Source: Cyclobacteriaceae bacterium (GTDB lineage: Bacteria; Bacteroidota; Bacteroidia; Cytophagales; Cyclobacteriaceae). Taken from it: DNA of 64,000 nt. The stretch spans positions 1-64,000 of the forward strand of contig JAAUQL010000017.1 in assembly GCA_012033595.1 (NCBI GenBank). The letters are read 5' to 3'. Each line of letters begins with the position of its first letter. The first letter of the stretch is position 1. Below, piece after piece: positions 34,442 through 44,488 of this stretch. The translations under genes were made by a program, and so were the position numbers. Under the pieces are notes generated by a model, which saw nothing but the letters and a program-made list of their open reading frames with translations, made no database searches and was not told the DNA's origin.

Positions 34442-34699
34442 TAAACATTTGTCCCTTTACGTTCTATAAAATCACTTATGGTCTTTACAGAAAAAAAAAC
34501 CTCCTTGCCTTCATCGGCGCCGAGATTTTCAAACCATAGTTTTTTCAAGCAATACGATCAGCTCCAAGGCATCGATAGAGTCGAGACCCAGCCCGTCACC
34601 AAACAACGGATCATTGTCGCCAATATCTTCTTTGCTGATGTCCTCCAGATTGAGCTGATCTATAATTTCCTCTTTTAGTTTTTCCGTGAGTTCAGACAT
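34441..34699 (-). CDS. acyl carrier protein, not in the ORF track, containing two apparent -1 frameshifts
   Basis: Reverse complement reads MSELTEKLKEEIIDQLNLEDISKEDIGDNDPLFGDGLGLDSIDALELIVLLEK, then with +A and +C restored NYGLKISAPDEGKEVFFSVKTISDFIERKGTNV*. GLDSIDALEL carries the phosphopantetheine Ser. Stop overlaps the ATG of the 34441 ketosynthase (TAATG). Confidence 0.88.
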
Positions 34700-34711
34700 A
34701 AATTTCGTTGA

Positions 34712-35314
34712 TTAAAAAATTGATTCAAATTTAGCAATATGTTGCCCAACCATTGCGCTATTTTCAATTAAATACAATTCGGCACCATAGGCGCTGTCTG
34801 TAAAATCGACCCTGCCGGCAATACAGCATTCGCTTGCTCCTCCGTCGAATAGCGCCCGGATGTATTTGCAGAAAAAGTCTTTGTTTTCCGGCAGCAAACA
34901 GGTGGCTTCCCCATTGATCTGGTGTCTGATGCACAATTCGCCCAACATGATATTGGGAAGCGTATAGACAAAAACCGATGGGCTCGGGAAATAATTGTCC
35001 CGATCGCTGATGGAGATTTGATGCTTCTGGTCGCTCACCAGCGAAGCATGGTAATTTTCGATGACAACAGCAATCTGCCCGCGATCGTAGTCTTTGAAAC
35101 GATCATGACCGACCAGCAAAAACTCCGCACATAAAAAACAAAGCTGGCTAAGCCGGTCCATTTTGTAATACTTAGGATAGGTGATGGCCAGGTGCGTATA
35201 GCAATCTTTAAAAAACCGGCCTGCTTCGTCGTGTTCATTGCTTACGACAAGGTGGCCATTTTGATACGCACCCTCACTGGTGATTTTACTTGTGGCAGAT
35301 ATAATTAATTTCAT
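34712..35314 (-). CDS. short ketosynthase-like protein of flexirubin clusters (partial KS fold)
   Basis: MKLIISATSKITSEGAYQNGHLVV...FLCAEFLLVGHDRFKDYDRGQIAVVIENYHASLVSDQKHQ resembles a KS N-terminal half without an evident active-site Cys. Confidence 0.6.
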   Translation of the reverse strand: MKLIISATSKITSEGAYQNGHLVVSNEHDEAGRFFKDCYTHLAITYPKYYKMDRLSQLCFLCAEFLLVGHDRFKDYDRGQIAVVIENYHASLVSDQKHQISISDRDNYFPSPSVFVYTLPNIMLGELCIRHQINGEATCLLPENKDFFCKYIRALFDGGASECCIAGRVDFTDSAYGAELYLIENSAMVGQHIAKFESIF

Positions 35315-36495
35315 GGCTTTTCGAAGATAATTGCTGCATTTCCCCCGCCAAAACCCGACGCTGTCTTGAGTGCAAACCGGGCTTCATTATTTTGCTGCCG
35401 GTTTTTCAATACGTTTAGCGGCTCAGAAGTGCCGCTTTCCTCGTATCCGGCACTTTTCAAAAAGTCACCTTCATTGAGCTGCCATATAGCTATGACAGAT
35501 TCTAAAATACCCGCTGCACCCAGGGTATGGCCATAGTATCCCTTGAGGCTGTTGAGTGGTGCCTCGCCAAGGCCCAACGCCGCAAATGCCTTCGCTTCCA
35601 TTTCGTCATTGTACACAGTGGCCGTGCCATGGGCGTTGATATAGTCAATGTTTGCGGCAGTCAGCCCCGCCTGCTTCATAGCTTTTGCCACTGCGATCTT
35701 TAAACCGAGGCCTTCGCGCGACGGACCCGATATGTGGTTGGCATCGTTTGACTGCCCACCTCCCACGATTTTGGCCAGGGCACTGGTGTTTTGGCACATT
35801 CCCGGATTACTGCTGAGGAAAACGCCTGCAACAGCCTCGCCGAGATTGATGCCATCGCGGTTTTTATCAAATGGCTTGCACTGGCTTTTGCTCAACGCCA
35901 TAAAAGAATTGAATCCCGAATAGACAAAATGACTGAATAAATCCCCTCCCAGGACAAGCACATGGTCATAGTGGCCTGCTGAAATCATCATTTGACCGGC
36001 CAACATGGCCGAAACCCCAGAAATACAAGCATTGGAAATGACCACAGCCTCGTGTGGGAAGGAAAAATAAGTATTGATACGCCGGGCCATCACCGGCAAA
36101 AGTGCCCTTTGGTCCAACGCCTTTTCAGGGCTTTGCTCCATCAGGTCTATATTGCCCTTGGTGGTGGAGATCACCAACAAAAATCTCGACAAATCCATTA
36201 AATCCACTGGCTGCAATAGCGATTTGATGGCTAGAATGAATTGAAGTTCCAACCGGGTATAGTATGATTGTTCATCGTGAGAAAAGCGGCTGAGCCACTC
36301 TTGGTCATCTATTCTCGAAGCATATACCGGCTGAAGGGGAATCTGTGGAAATTCGATTTCTCTAATGCCACTTTTGCCGGCACGCAATTGAGCCATGTTG
36401 GCAGGTGTGCCCACCCCCAGCGAACTGATAATGAAATCTGCAATGGTATAAACTTGCCTCATGCTCAATCTTTTACGCCATGCGCCACTTTCCAT
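35311..36495 (-). CDS. beta-ketoacyl-ACP synthase (FabF-like)
   Basis: VISNACISGVSAMLAGQMM, INAHGTATVYNDEMEA, LKGYYGHTLGAAGILESV. Confidence 0.93.
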   Translation of the reverse strand: MESGAWRKRLSMRQVYTIADFIISSLGVGTPANMAQLRAGKSGIREIEFPQIPLQPVYASRIDDQEWLSRFSHDEQSYYTRLELQFILAIKSLLQPVDLMDLSRFLLVISTTKGNIDLMEQSPEKALDQRALLPVMARRINTYFSFPHEAVVISNACISGVSAMLAGQMMISAGHYDHVLVLGGDLFSHFVYSGFNSFMALSKSQCKPFDKNRDGINLGEAVAGVFLSSNPGMCQNTSALAKIVGGGQSNDANHISGPSREGLGLKIAVAKAMKQAGLTAANIDYINAHGTATVYNDEMEAKAFAALGLGEAPLNSLKGYYGHTLGAAGILESVIAIWQLNEGDFLKSAGYEESGTSEPLNVLKNRQQNNEARFALKTASGFGGGNAAIIFEKP

Positions 36496-36902
36496 GCTGC
36501 ATAAAAAGGGGGCACGGTAAGATGCAACTCCCTGTTTTCATCTAAAAAAACCTGTTCGGAAGAGCCTGTGGCATTGATGATGTCGCTGCCTTTGGTGCGG
36601 ATGGTATAGTGAAATATCACCTTGGCGGCCGGGGTATTTTGCCAGGTCGTTTCTACTATCAGCGTGTCTTCGTACTGCAATGGCCTTTTGTAGTCGCAAT
36701 TGATCTTGACAATCGGCAGCAGAAAACCTTGCTTGTATACCTGCATATACGAAAGGCCAAATTCCTTTCCGAAAGCCTCGCGCCCCATCTCAAAGTATTT
36801 GATATAATGTCCATGCCATACAATCGTAAGACTATCGACCTCATGAAAACTCACTTCAATTTCTTTTTTGCACGTTAGCATCAGCTCTTGGTTTTGTTGC
36901 AA
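36465..36902 (-). CDS. 4HBT hotdog thioesterase (acyl-CoA/ACP thioesterase)
   Basis: EIEVSFHEVDSLTIVWHGHYIKYFEMGREAFGKEFG is a YbgC/4HBT motif variant. Confidence 0.85.
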   Translation of the reverse strand: MQQNQELMLTCKKEIEVSFHEVDSLTIVWHGHYIKYFEMGREAFGKEFGLSYMQVYKQGFLLPIVKINCDYKRPLQYEDTLIVETTWQNTPAAKVIFHYTIRTKGSDIINATGSSEQVFLDENRELHLTVPPFYAAWKVAHGVKD

Positions 36903-36977
36903 TGGTAACTAAAAAACAGTCCTTAGGCTGCCTTTTTGCCAAATCGGATTTCGCTTCCATCCATCCGTCGGCCGGTC

Positions 36978-37397
36978 TTATTTTTGTATAAATACCCTGA
37001 TTTCACATTGGGCAATCAAATTATGTTGATTGTCTTTTATTTTCCCTTCAAATATCTGAAAATCCAGGACTTCATTGGTGTTCACCACTTTCGTGGAAAG
37101 CGTTTCGCCCACCTCGGGGAATTTTGATATTTTCAAATTTTTGATGGAAGTGATAAATCCCAGCGGCACCGCCTCACCTTTTTGTTTATAACTGTATCCT
37201 GCAAAAAAAGCCGCCGATTGTGCTATGTTTTCCATCATGCCTCCACTGGTAAAATATCCATCAGACACCAATACATTGTCTTCTTTGGGTGATAAAACCG
37301 TCATCACCGAAGTATCATCTATCGCCTGTATGGCATCGATCATTACAAATGGCTTCCGTTGCGGTATATAATCTGTCACATCCATTGCGATCATCAT
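36978..37397 (-). CDS. FabZ/ApeP-like hotdog dehydratase
   Basis: YIPQRKPFVMIDAIQAIDDTS...GGMMENIAQSAAFFAGYSYKQKGEAVPLGFITSIKNLKISKFPEVGETL. Confidence 0.8.
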   Translation of the reverse strand: MMIAMDVTDYIPQRKPFVMIDAIQAIDDTSVMTVLSPKEDNVLVSDGYFTSGGMMENIAQSAAFFAGYSYKQKGEAVPLGFITSIKNLKISKFPEVGETLSTKVVNTNEVLDFQIFEGKIKDNQHNLIAQCEIRVFIQK

Positions 37398-37399
37398 CT

Positions 37400-38290
37400 T
37401 TATTTTAATACTGGCGTTGAAACCTTGTCTTCCCAAAAATCATAATAATTGAACCACTGATACGGATACCTGGCCAGCATATGCTGCAAACGTTCCACAT
37501 AATCAGTCAATACCTCCCCGGCACTTTGCTGCGCCATGGCAATCGGCGTGGCAAAAAGGTCGTAATGGTTTGAGGCGCTTTTGACACAATATACAAATGA
37601 ATAAGGAACACTCAGTTTGGTCGCCATCATAAATGGCCCTGCCGGAAAATAGGCCTTTTTTCCATAGAAGTCATGCGCCATCACCTTGGCCTCATCCACA
37701 AAGCGGTCGCCATGTATGCAGACGATCTCCTTGGCAGCGAGTGCCGCATTGATTAGGAAAATATGAGAAAGATCGTTTTTGATGGGGATCACCTTCCAAC
37801 TTTCCTGACCCATCACCTCAGAAAGGTAGGTCTTGATCTTCTCGTGCTCGGCCTCGTACATCACTATATTCACTTTGGTTTCGAGCCTTTTCAATAAAAA
37901 ACCAGCAATATCCCAGCTGCCCACATGAGCGCTGATGAGCAGGGCACCCTGATTTTTATGCTTTAAATCCATCAGAAATTCCTCGCCGGTAAACGTATAG
38001 CCAATGTTGTTTTTGATGCCTGCAGAGAGCACTACCTTGTCGATGATGGTTTGCCCCAATAGAAAAAAGTTTTTGACCACAGCGAAGGCAGATTTGAGTA
38101 CGCTGAATTTTTGTGCTCTGCGGAAATACTGAAAAAGTGAAATGGTGGCCTTGGGTGCAAAAAAAATAAAGTACAAGACTACGAAACGAAGTACGAAATA
38201 CGCTGCCCTGATGCCGAGGTTTTTAAGTATAAAAACAAAAATCCGATATCCAAGCAGCCCGCCTCTTGTCTGTCCTTTCCACGAGGGCAT
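37400..38290 (-). CDS. LpxL/HtrB-like lysophospholipid acyltransferase family protein
   Basis: GALLISAHVGSWDIAGFLL (HxxxxD-like HVGSWD), IHGDRFVDEAKVMAHDFYGKKAYFPAGPFMMATKLSVPY. Confidence 0.88.
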   Translation of the reverse strand: MPSWKGQTRGGLLGYRIFVFILKNLGIRAAYFVLRFVVLYFIFFAPKATISLFQYFRRAQKFSVLKSAFAVVKNFFLLGQTIIDKVVLSAGIKNNIGYTFTGEEFLMDLKHKNQGALLISAHVGSWDIAGFLLKRLETKVNIVMYEAEHEKIKTYLSEVMGQESWKVIPIKNDLSHIFLINAALAAKEIVCIHGDRFVDEAKVMAHDFYGKKAYFPAGPFMMATKLSVPYSFVYCVKSASNHYDLFATPIAMAQQSAGEVLTDYVERLQHMLARYPYQWFNYYDFWEDKVSTPVLK

Positions 38291-38535
38291 TACTGGTTTA
38301 CACGTTTGATGACGTAATTGTAAAAATCTTCGAAGGTCACGATGGTTTTAAAGTCCTCGGTGGTCACTTTGAAACCAAAATTGTTTTCAATTTCCACCAC
38401 CAGATCAACATAGTCGAGGCTATCGAGGTTCAATGTGCTTTTCAACTCCGCTTCCGGGCTTATATTCTCTTCTTTCACCTCAAATTCATCGACCAAAAAC
38501 TCATTGATCTTTTCAATTATCTCCTTATCACTCAT
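38290..38535 (-). CDS. acyl carrier protein
   Basis: 81 aa, LNLDSLDYVDLVVEIENNFG. Confidence 0.95.
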   Translation of the reverse strand: MSDKEIIEKINEFLVDEFEVKEENISPEAELKSTLNLDSLDYVDLVVEIENNFGFKVTTEDFKTIVTFEDFYNYVIKRVNQ

Positions 38536-38552
38536 TGCTTTATTGATATTGC

Positions 38553-39775
38553 TTATTTAAGTTTCCTGACAATCAAGGAAGAATTTGTGCCGCCAAATCC
38601 AAATGAATTGGATAAAAACACGTCAAATTGCTTTTTAATGGTCTCTTGTGGCAAATTTAACTCTTTTATTTTTTCATCTGGATTTTCCAAATTTAAATTT
38701 TGGGCAATAAAGTCATTTTGCATCATCAGCATGGAATACACCACTTCACTGGCTCCGGCCATCCACATTTCATGTCCGGTCATCGACTTGGTAGAGCTGA
38801 TAAAAGGCTTTACTTCGCCAAAAACCTGCGATATTGCCATGCCTTCCTGAACATCGCCCATTGGGGTAGAGGTGGCGTGGGCATTGATATAATCAATATC
38901 TTTGAGCGACAGCCCTGACTCGCTGATTGCCATTTCCAGCGATCGCTTTGGCCCCTCCACGTTGGGTTGCGAAATGTGCTCTCCATTCGAAGAAAAACCA
39001 TATCCCAGAATTTCGGCCAGTATGGGTGCACCTCGTTCCATGGCCGATTCGTAGCTTTCCAGTATGACGGTGGCCGCCCCGCCACCGGGTACCAGGCCAT
39101 CCCGGTCGCGGTCAAACGGCCTGGAAGCGCTTGCAGGTTCGTTTTCGCGAAGCGAAAATGTCCCTAATCCGTCGAAGCTGCCCATAGATTCGAAATTCAC
39201 TTCCTGGGCACCTCCGCAATGATACGTTTTTGATAACCGTTTTTGATCATTACATAGCCCAGGCCAATGGCATGAGATCCGCTGGCACAGGCTGCACTCA
39301 CGGTAAAATTGATGCCCCGTAGTCTGAATATGGTAGACAAATTCATGGTAACTGTGGAATTCATCGATTGAAAAATCGAACCGCTACCAATCAGGGTTGT
39401 GTCTTTTTTAACCCGGAGCGTATCCACGGCATCGATGGCTGGCTTGGCGGAGCTGTCGTTGCCAAAAATGATCCCCATCTCATTGGCATCTAAAAAATCC
39501 TGGGAAATACGCGCATTTTCCAACGCTTCCACGGTGCTTAGATAGGCAAATTCGCCTTGTTGTGGCAAACCTACACGCGCTCTGCGACCTATCTGGCCTT
39601 TGAGGTCTGGTGTGGGCAAGATGGCCGTGAGCGCAGACCTAAAGCCCAGCTCCCTTCTGACGGGGTCCAAACCAATGCCTGACTTACCTGCGTACAGCGA
39701 TTGTCTCACTTCATCGAGGTTGATGCCAAGACACGAATAAATGCCCATTCCGGTAATTACTACTCTGTGTTGCAT
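38553..39775 (-). CDS. beta-ketoacyl-ACP synthase (FabF-like), frameshift near 39206
   Basis: VSAACASGSHAIGLGYV in ORF 39197..39775; INAHATSTPMGD and STKSMTGHEMWMAGASE in 38553..39200. Restoring one G (GCG[G]GAGG) reads RIIAGGAQEVNFESMGSFDGLG. Confidence 0.92.
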
Positions 39776-39784
39776 AATCCAATA

Positions 39785-40507
39785 TTATAATCCGCCGCTT
39801 ATGGTCACCACTTCTCCCGTAATGTAGGAGGATTCGGCAGATGCCAAAAAATTCACCAAAGCTGCGACTTCCTCTGGTGTACCGAACCTTTTTACGGGAA
39901 TGATGGATTTAAACTCTTTCTCGTCTATGCCTTCGGTCATGTCCGTTTTGATAAAACCCGGCGCCACGGCATTTACCGTGATGCCGCGCCGCCCTACTTC
40001 CTGGGCCAGTGCTTTGGTGGCACCTATCACCGCGGCTTTGGCTGCGGAATAGTTCGTCTGACCTGGCAGACCCTTGATGCCCGAAAGCGAAACCATATTA
40101 ATGATCCTGCCCCACTTAGCCGAAATCATGCCCGGCAAGACTGCTTTGGTCACATTGTAAAAACCCCCAACACTAATATTCAATACTTCATCCCACTCCG
40201 AATCTTTCATCCACATCATCAGATTATCCATCCGCACGCCCGCATTGTTTACCAACACGGCGATTTGATCGTTGGGATGCTCCTCTATCCAGTTGGTGAT
40301 GCTCGCCTGACAGGTTTCTCTGTTGGCTACATCAAAACAAAGCAGCCCGGCCACGGCCCCGGTTTCTTCCACAAGTTTTCGAGTCTCTTCGGCAGCTTCC
40401 TGATTTTTGGTATAATTGATCAAAATTCCATAGCCATGCGCTGCAAGTTTGCAACAAACTGCGCGGCCTATTCCTCTCGAACCTCCTGTCACCAAGGCAT
40501 ATTTCAT
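39785..40507 (-). CDS. fabG: 3-oxoacyl-ACP reductase (SDR, FabG)
   Basis: ALVTGGSRGIGRAV, LVNNAGVRMDNLMMWM, YSAAKAAVIGATKALAQE, YITGEVVTISGGL. Confidence 0.95.
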   Translation of the reverse strand: MKYALVTGGSRGIGRAVCCKLAAHGYGILINYTKNQEAAEETRKLVEETGAVAGLLCFDVANRETCQASITNWIEEHPNDQIAVLVNNAGVRMDNLMMWMKDSEWDEVLNISVGGFYNVTKAVLPGMISAKWGRIINMVSLSGIKGLPGQTNYSAAKAAVIGATKALAQEVGRRGITVNAVAPGFIKTDMTEGIDEKEFKSIIPVKRFGTPEEVAALVNFLASAESSYITGEVVTISGGL

Positions 40508-40565
40508 GATATCTATTTAATTTTTCTACTTTAATATAAGCCAAAGCACTTCACAATCGCAATAC

Positions 40566-42098
40566 CTAGTCAGGGTCGTTGTTCAAGATATAATCTTTCA
40601 CTTTTTGCAGGTCTTTGTAAATCGGATAATCCTGATCGAACCTGGCAATGATTTCCCTCAATTTGCGATAGTTGGCTTTTGAAGCCGGGGCCAAACCGGC
40701 AAATTTATCGAGGCAATCTACCGCCTGTAAGATGGTAATCAACTCTATGGAGACCACCTGGTAGCTGTTTTCGATTACTTTTTTGGTGATGAGGGCGGCA
40801 TTGGTGCCCATGCTCACAATGTCCTGGTTGTCGTTGTTGTTGGGTATGGAATGCACATACATCGGGTTGGAAAGCATCTGGTTTTCGGCCGTGGTAGAGG
40901 TGGCTGTAAACTGCACCCCCTGCATCCCAAAATTCAATCCCAGCCTGCCCAGATTCACAAATGGGGGCAACACCCCGTTTAGGTTTGGGTTGAGCAGGAA
41001 ATTGAGCTGACGCTCGGCCAACATCGATAATTTGGTGATGGCTATTTTGAGCTTGTCCATTTCGAATGACACATAGTCGCCGTGGAAGTTGCCGCCATGC
41101 AATACGTTTTTGTTTTTCACATCCACGATCGGATTGTCGTTGGCCGAGTTCACTTCTTCAAACATCAACTCCTGGCATTGATTCACCGTTTCCAGAATGA
41201 TGCCGACGATCTGTGGCACACAGCGGACAGAATAATATTCCTGCACCTTGTCCTGGATGACGGTTTCCTGCGAAAAATCCTTGTACAGGTGTTGATCCCG
41301 CTTTCTTATAAATTTACTCCCGGCAATATTTTTTCTGATCATAGCCGCAACCTCTTGCTGCCCTTTGTGCAGTTTAGATTTGTTCAGCTCTTCCGAGAAG
41401 TAGTCATCATACACTTCCATCAGTTCGCTTATCATCGACGAAGCGGCAACAGACCATTTTACCAGTCGCCTGGCATATATCGAATTGATGATGCCTATCC
41501 CCGTCATGATGCTGGTGCCATTGATGATGGCCAATCCCTCACGGATTTTTATTTCTATCGGTTGTATGTTCAGTTTGTTGAAGACCACGGCAGTGCTTTG
41601 CCTTTTCCCTTCATAATCGACTTCACCTTCGCCGATAAGCACCAATGCCAAATGGGCCAATTGTACCAGATCGCCACTGGCTCCTACCCCGCCATGCTCA
41701 TAGATCAATGGATATACGTGATGGTTGATCAGTTGCCTCAGCGTTTCTATCACTGACTTGTGCACTCCCGAGTATCCCAACGCCAAAGTATTGAGCCTGG
41801 CCAACATGGCAGATCTCACATAGATGGGCTCCAGGCAATTGCCCATACCAGAGGCATGGCTCCTGATGAGGTTGGTTTGCAAGGTATAGCGGTCGGCATC
41901 TTCTATCTGATAAGGCGCCATGGGTCCAAAACCAGTATTGATACCATAAATCACTTTGTTCTTGGTGAATTCTGATAAAAATTCAAAGCTGGCATCAACG
42001 CGCCGTTTGAGCGATTCGGAGATATTTATTGGATTGTCTTCAAAAATAATTGATGAAAAGCCATCTAGTCCCAGTTTTTCTTCTCCAAATTCAATCAT
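40566..42098 (-). CDS. aromatic amino acid ammonia-lyase (HAL/TAL family), probably tyrosine ammonia-lyase
   Basis: GGVGASGDLVQLAHLALVLIGEGEV (ASG MIO precursor), YGINTGFGPMAPYQI, NLIRSHASGMG (SH selectivity position), HGGNFHGDYVSFEMDKLKIAITKLSMLAERQ, SNPMYVHSIPNNNDNQDIVSMGTNAALI. Confidence 0.93.
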   Translation of the reverse strand: MIEFGEEKLGLDGFSSIIFEDNPINISESLKRRVDASFEFLSEFTKNKVIYGINTGFGPMAPYQIEDADRYTLQTNLIRSHASGMGNCLEPIYVRSAMLARLNTLALGYSGVHKSVIETLRQLINHHVYPLIYEHGGVGASGDLVQLAHLALVLIGEGEVDYEGKRQSTAVVFNKLNIQPIEIKIREGLAIINGTSIMTGIGIINSIYARRLVKWSVAASSMISELMEVYDDYFSEELNKSKLHKGQQEVAAMIRKNIAGSKFIRKRDQHLYKDFSQETVIQDKVQEYYSVRCVPQIVGIILETVNQCQELMFEEVNSANDNPIVDVKNKNVLHGGNFHGDYVSFEMDKLKIAITKLSMLAERQLNFLLNPNLNGVLPPFVNLGRLGLNFGMQGVQFTATSTTAENQMLSNPMYVHSIPNNNDNQDIVSMGTNAALITKKVIENSYQVVSIELITILQAVDCLDKFAGLAPASKANYRKLREIIARFDQDYPIYKDLQKVKDYILNNDPD

Positions 42099-42142
42099 TA
42101 CTCAAAAAATTCACAGGCTTTAATATTAATACAATCAAACGC

Positions 42143-42150
42143 CAAATATA
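42143..42150 (-). promoter_or_regulatory. possible Bacteroidota -7 box for the TAL-led operon
   Basis: CAAATATA on + is TATATTTG on -, matching TAnnTTTG; no well-spaced -33 TTG seen. Confidence 0.3.
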
Positions 42151-42630
42151 TTAAATAATCAACTGTGTCATTTATGTAAAGTAACATTTATGGTATAATT
42201 AAGCGCATGTTTTTACAATATCCATTGCAAAAATCAGTTGATGGAAAATTTCCCTTATGGATTATTCTAGTGGCAAATGATGAAGATTGACATTTAAAGC
42301 TATTTTCATAGATGATCTATTCCACTGTGTTTTGGCGAACCTCGATCTTATGCCATGTAATTATTGACAGCATTTTTTGAATTTAATAGTGCATTTCGGT
42401 GGCGCTGGAGGCTTGGGCTTTGGTGTTTGGCAGGAGCATCTGCGCTATCTCGCCCTCCGGGCCAAATCAATAATCGATTACAAAAATGAAAATGTTAATA
42501 CGATCGGGAAGATGGTATTTTGATGATTAACCACTCTGACACTTTGTATTTTGGAAAAAATCCTGGTGATTATGATTCTAATTGTATGCAAATACACCTG
42601 CACGCCATATTTCCGGTTATATTAGCGAGC

Positions 42631-44326
42631 ATGCAAACACTAGAGGAATTCGACACCATTATAGTCGGCTCGGGAGCCGGGGGTTTATCAGCGGCCATTT
42701 GCCTGGCACGCGCCGGCCAACGCGTGGTAGTTTTGGAACAACACGATGTGCCTGGCGGCTGGTGTCATAGCTTTTATCTGCATGGGTACAGGTTTTCACC
42801 GGGAGTACACTACATAGGCCAACTTGGTGAGGGCGAATCTACCCGACAGCTTTATGAAGGCCTTGGTGTAGCCAATGATTTGGTTTTTTCAGGATGAACC
42901 CTGAAGCCTTCGAGCATTGCCATATTGGCGCAACGCATTTCGATTTTCCGGCCAGCTCAGACGAGCTCACCAAACGCCTGTCGGCCCGGTTTCCTAATGA
43001 AAGAAAAAACATTGTCGCCTACCTCGCCATGGTAAAAAGGGTGAGCGGGCAATTGCAACTAATCGCCAAAATGAAGGGCTTCTGGGACAACATTACCATT
43101 GTGTGGCGTACCCGGCACATGGGCAAATATGGTCTTTTCAGCCTCAGGCGTGTCATCGATTGGTACATTAAAGACCCGCTACTGAAGCGCATACTCAATG
43201 TGCAATGCGGCGATCATGGTTTGCCCCCGGGCAAGGTCAGCTTTCCGTTCCATTGTGCCGTGGTTGATCACTACGCTTGTGGTGGATACTACCCCATGGG
43301 GGGCAGTGCCGCCATCGTAAAAGCCATGACCACGGCAATTAAAAAATATGACGGTGATGTTCGCACCAGACAAAAGGTGAAAAAATTCCTAATAGAAAAT
43401 GGAAAGAGAAAACGTGCGATTGGAGTAGAAATGGAAAATGGCGAGCAGATTTTGCAAAAAGGATCATATCCAATGCCGACCCAGACAAGACCTACCTCGA
43501 GATGGTCGGCACAGCGCACCTAAGTACTGGCCTGCGAAAAAAGCTGCAAAACACCAAATACTCGTGTACTTCGCTGATGCTGTTTCTCACTGTCGATATG
43601 GATATGCGCCAAGCCGGTATGGATTCGGGCAACATCTGGATTTATCCCGATGAGGATATGGATGTTTTTTATGATGAAATGATGCAGGAAGACCTGCTTG
43701 CTTCCTCCTATTTTAAGGGCATGTTTGTGAGCTGCACCACCCTGAAAGACCCAAGCAGCTACGACGGAAAACACCATTGCCTGGAGGCCATTACCTACAT
43801 CCATTACGATGCCTTTGCACGGTTTGAAAATGAAAGCCTGGAGCGTTCGCAAGCGTATTTGCAATATAAGAATCTGCTCATGCAAAAAATGATCGTTACC
43901 CTCGAACAAAAAATACCGAACATCAGCCGGCACATTGTACATCAATCGCTGGGCACGCCCATTACCAATGAACACTATATCAACTCTACCAGGGGCTGTG
44001 TGTATGGCACAGAAAAAACATTGAAACAAATAGGCCCCTTTGCCTTTCAGTCTAAAAGTGAAATCGATAACCTCTACCTGTGCGGAGCCAGCATATTGTC
44101 GCACGGTGTGGCTGGTGCCAGTATTTCCGGAGTGCAAACTGCCGCCAAAATTCTGCATTGCACAGCAGAGGATTTGATCAAAACCGATCCCACCCAGCAA
44201 CTCCAAATTTTCGAAGCGGAAGATAGCAGCCAATACCCCGATTGGCTCAAAAGGAAAATCGGCCTGCGCAAAGCAAAATCCGGATTTGGTGAAAACATAG
44301 CAGAAACGGCACAAAATAATCCTTAA
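42631..44326 (+). CDS. NAD(P)/FAD-dependent oxidoreductase (phytoene desaturase/CrtI-like), two apparent -1 frameshifts
   Basis: FDTIIVGSGAGGLSAAICLARAGQRVVVLEQHDVPGGWCHSF; YYPMGGSAAIVKAM; LYLCGASILSHGVAGASISGVQTA. Restoring a T near 42890 (VFF RMNPEAF) and an A near 43460 (QKRIISNADPDKTYLEMVGTAHLS) joins three ORFs. Confidence 0.9.
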
Positions 44327-44488
44327 ACCCGGGCAAAAGCACAGTAAATCGCGCTCGCAGGACTCCTATTTTTGGTTTGTTTGCAATAAAACATATTGGA
44401 CAAATCCCTATATTGCGCCCTGAATTGAAGGGCCATTTTGGAGGGTCGCAAAATCATAAAAAAAGCATATTGTTGAAAAAAGCAGGGT

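Noticed and set aside
43520-44314. 264 aa minus-strand ORF opposite the FAD oxidoreductase
   Set aside because: Shadow of a conserved coding frame; no motif
42520-44326. Three tandem genes for a split oxidoreductase complex
   Set aside because: Fragments join into one CrtI-like protein after two homopolymer corrections
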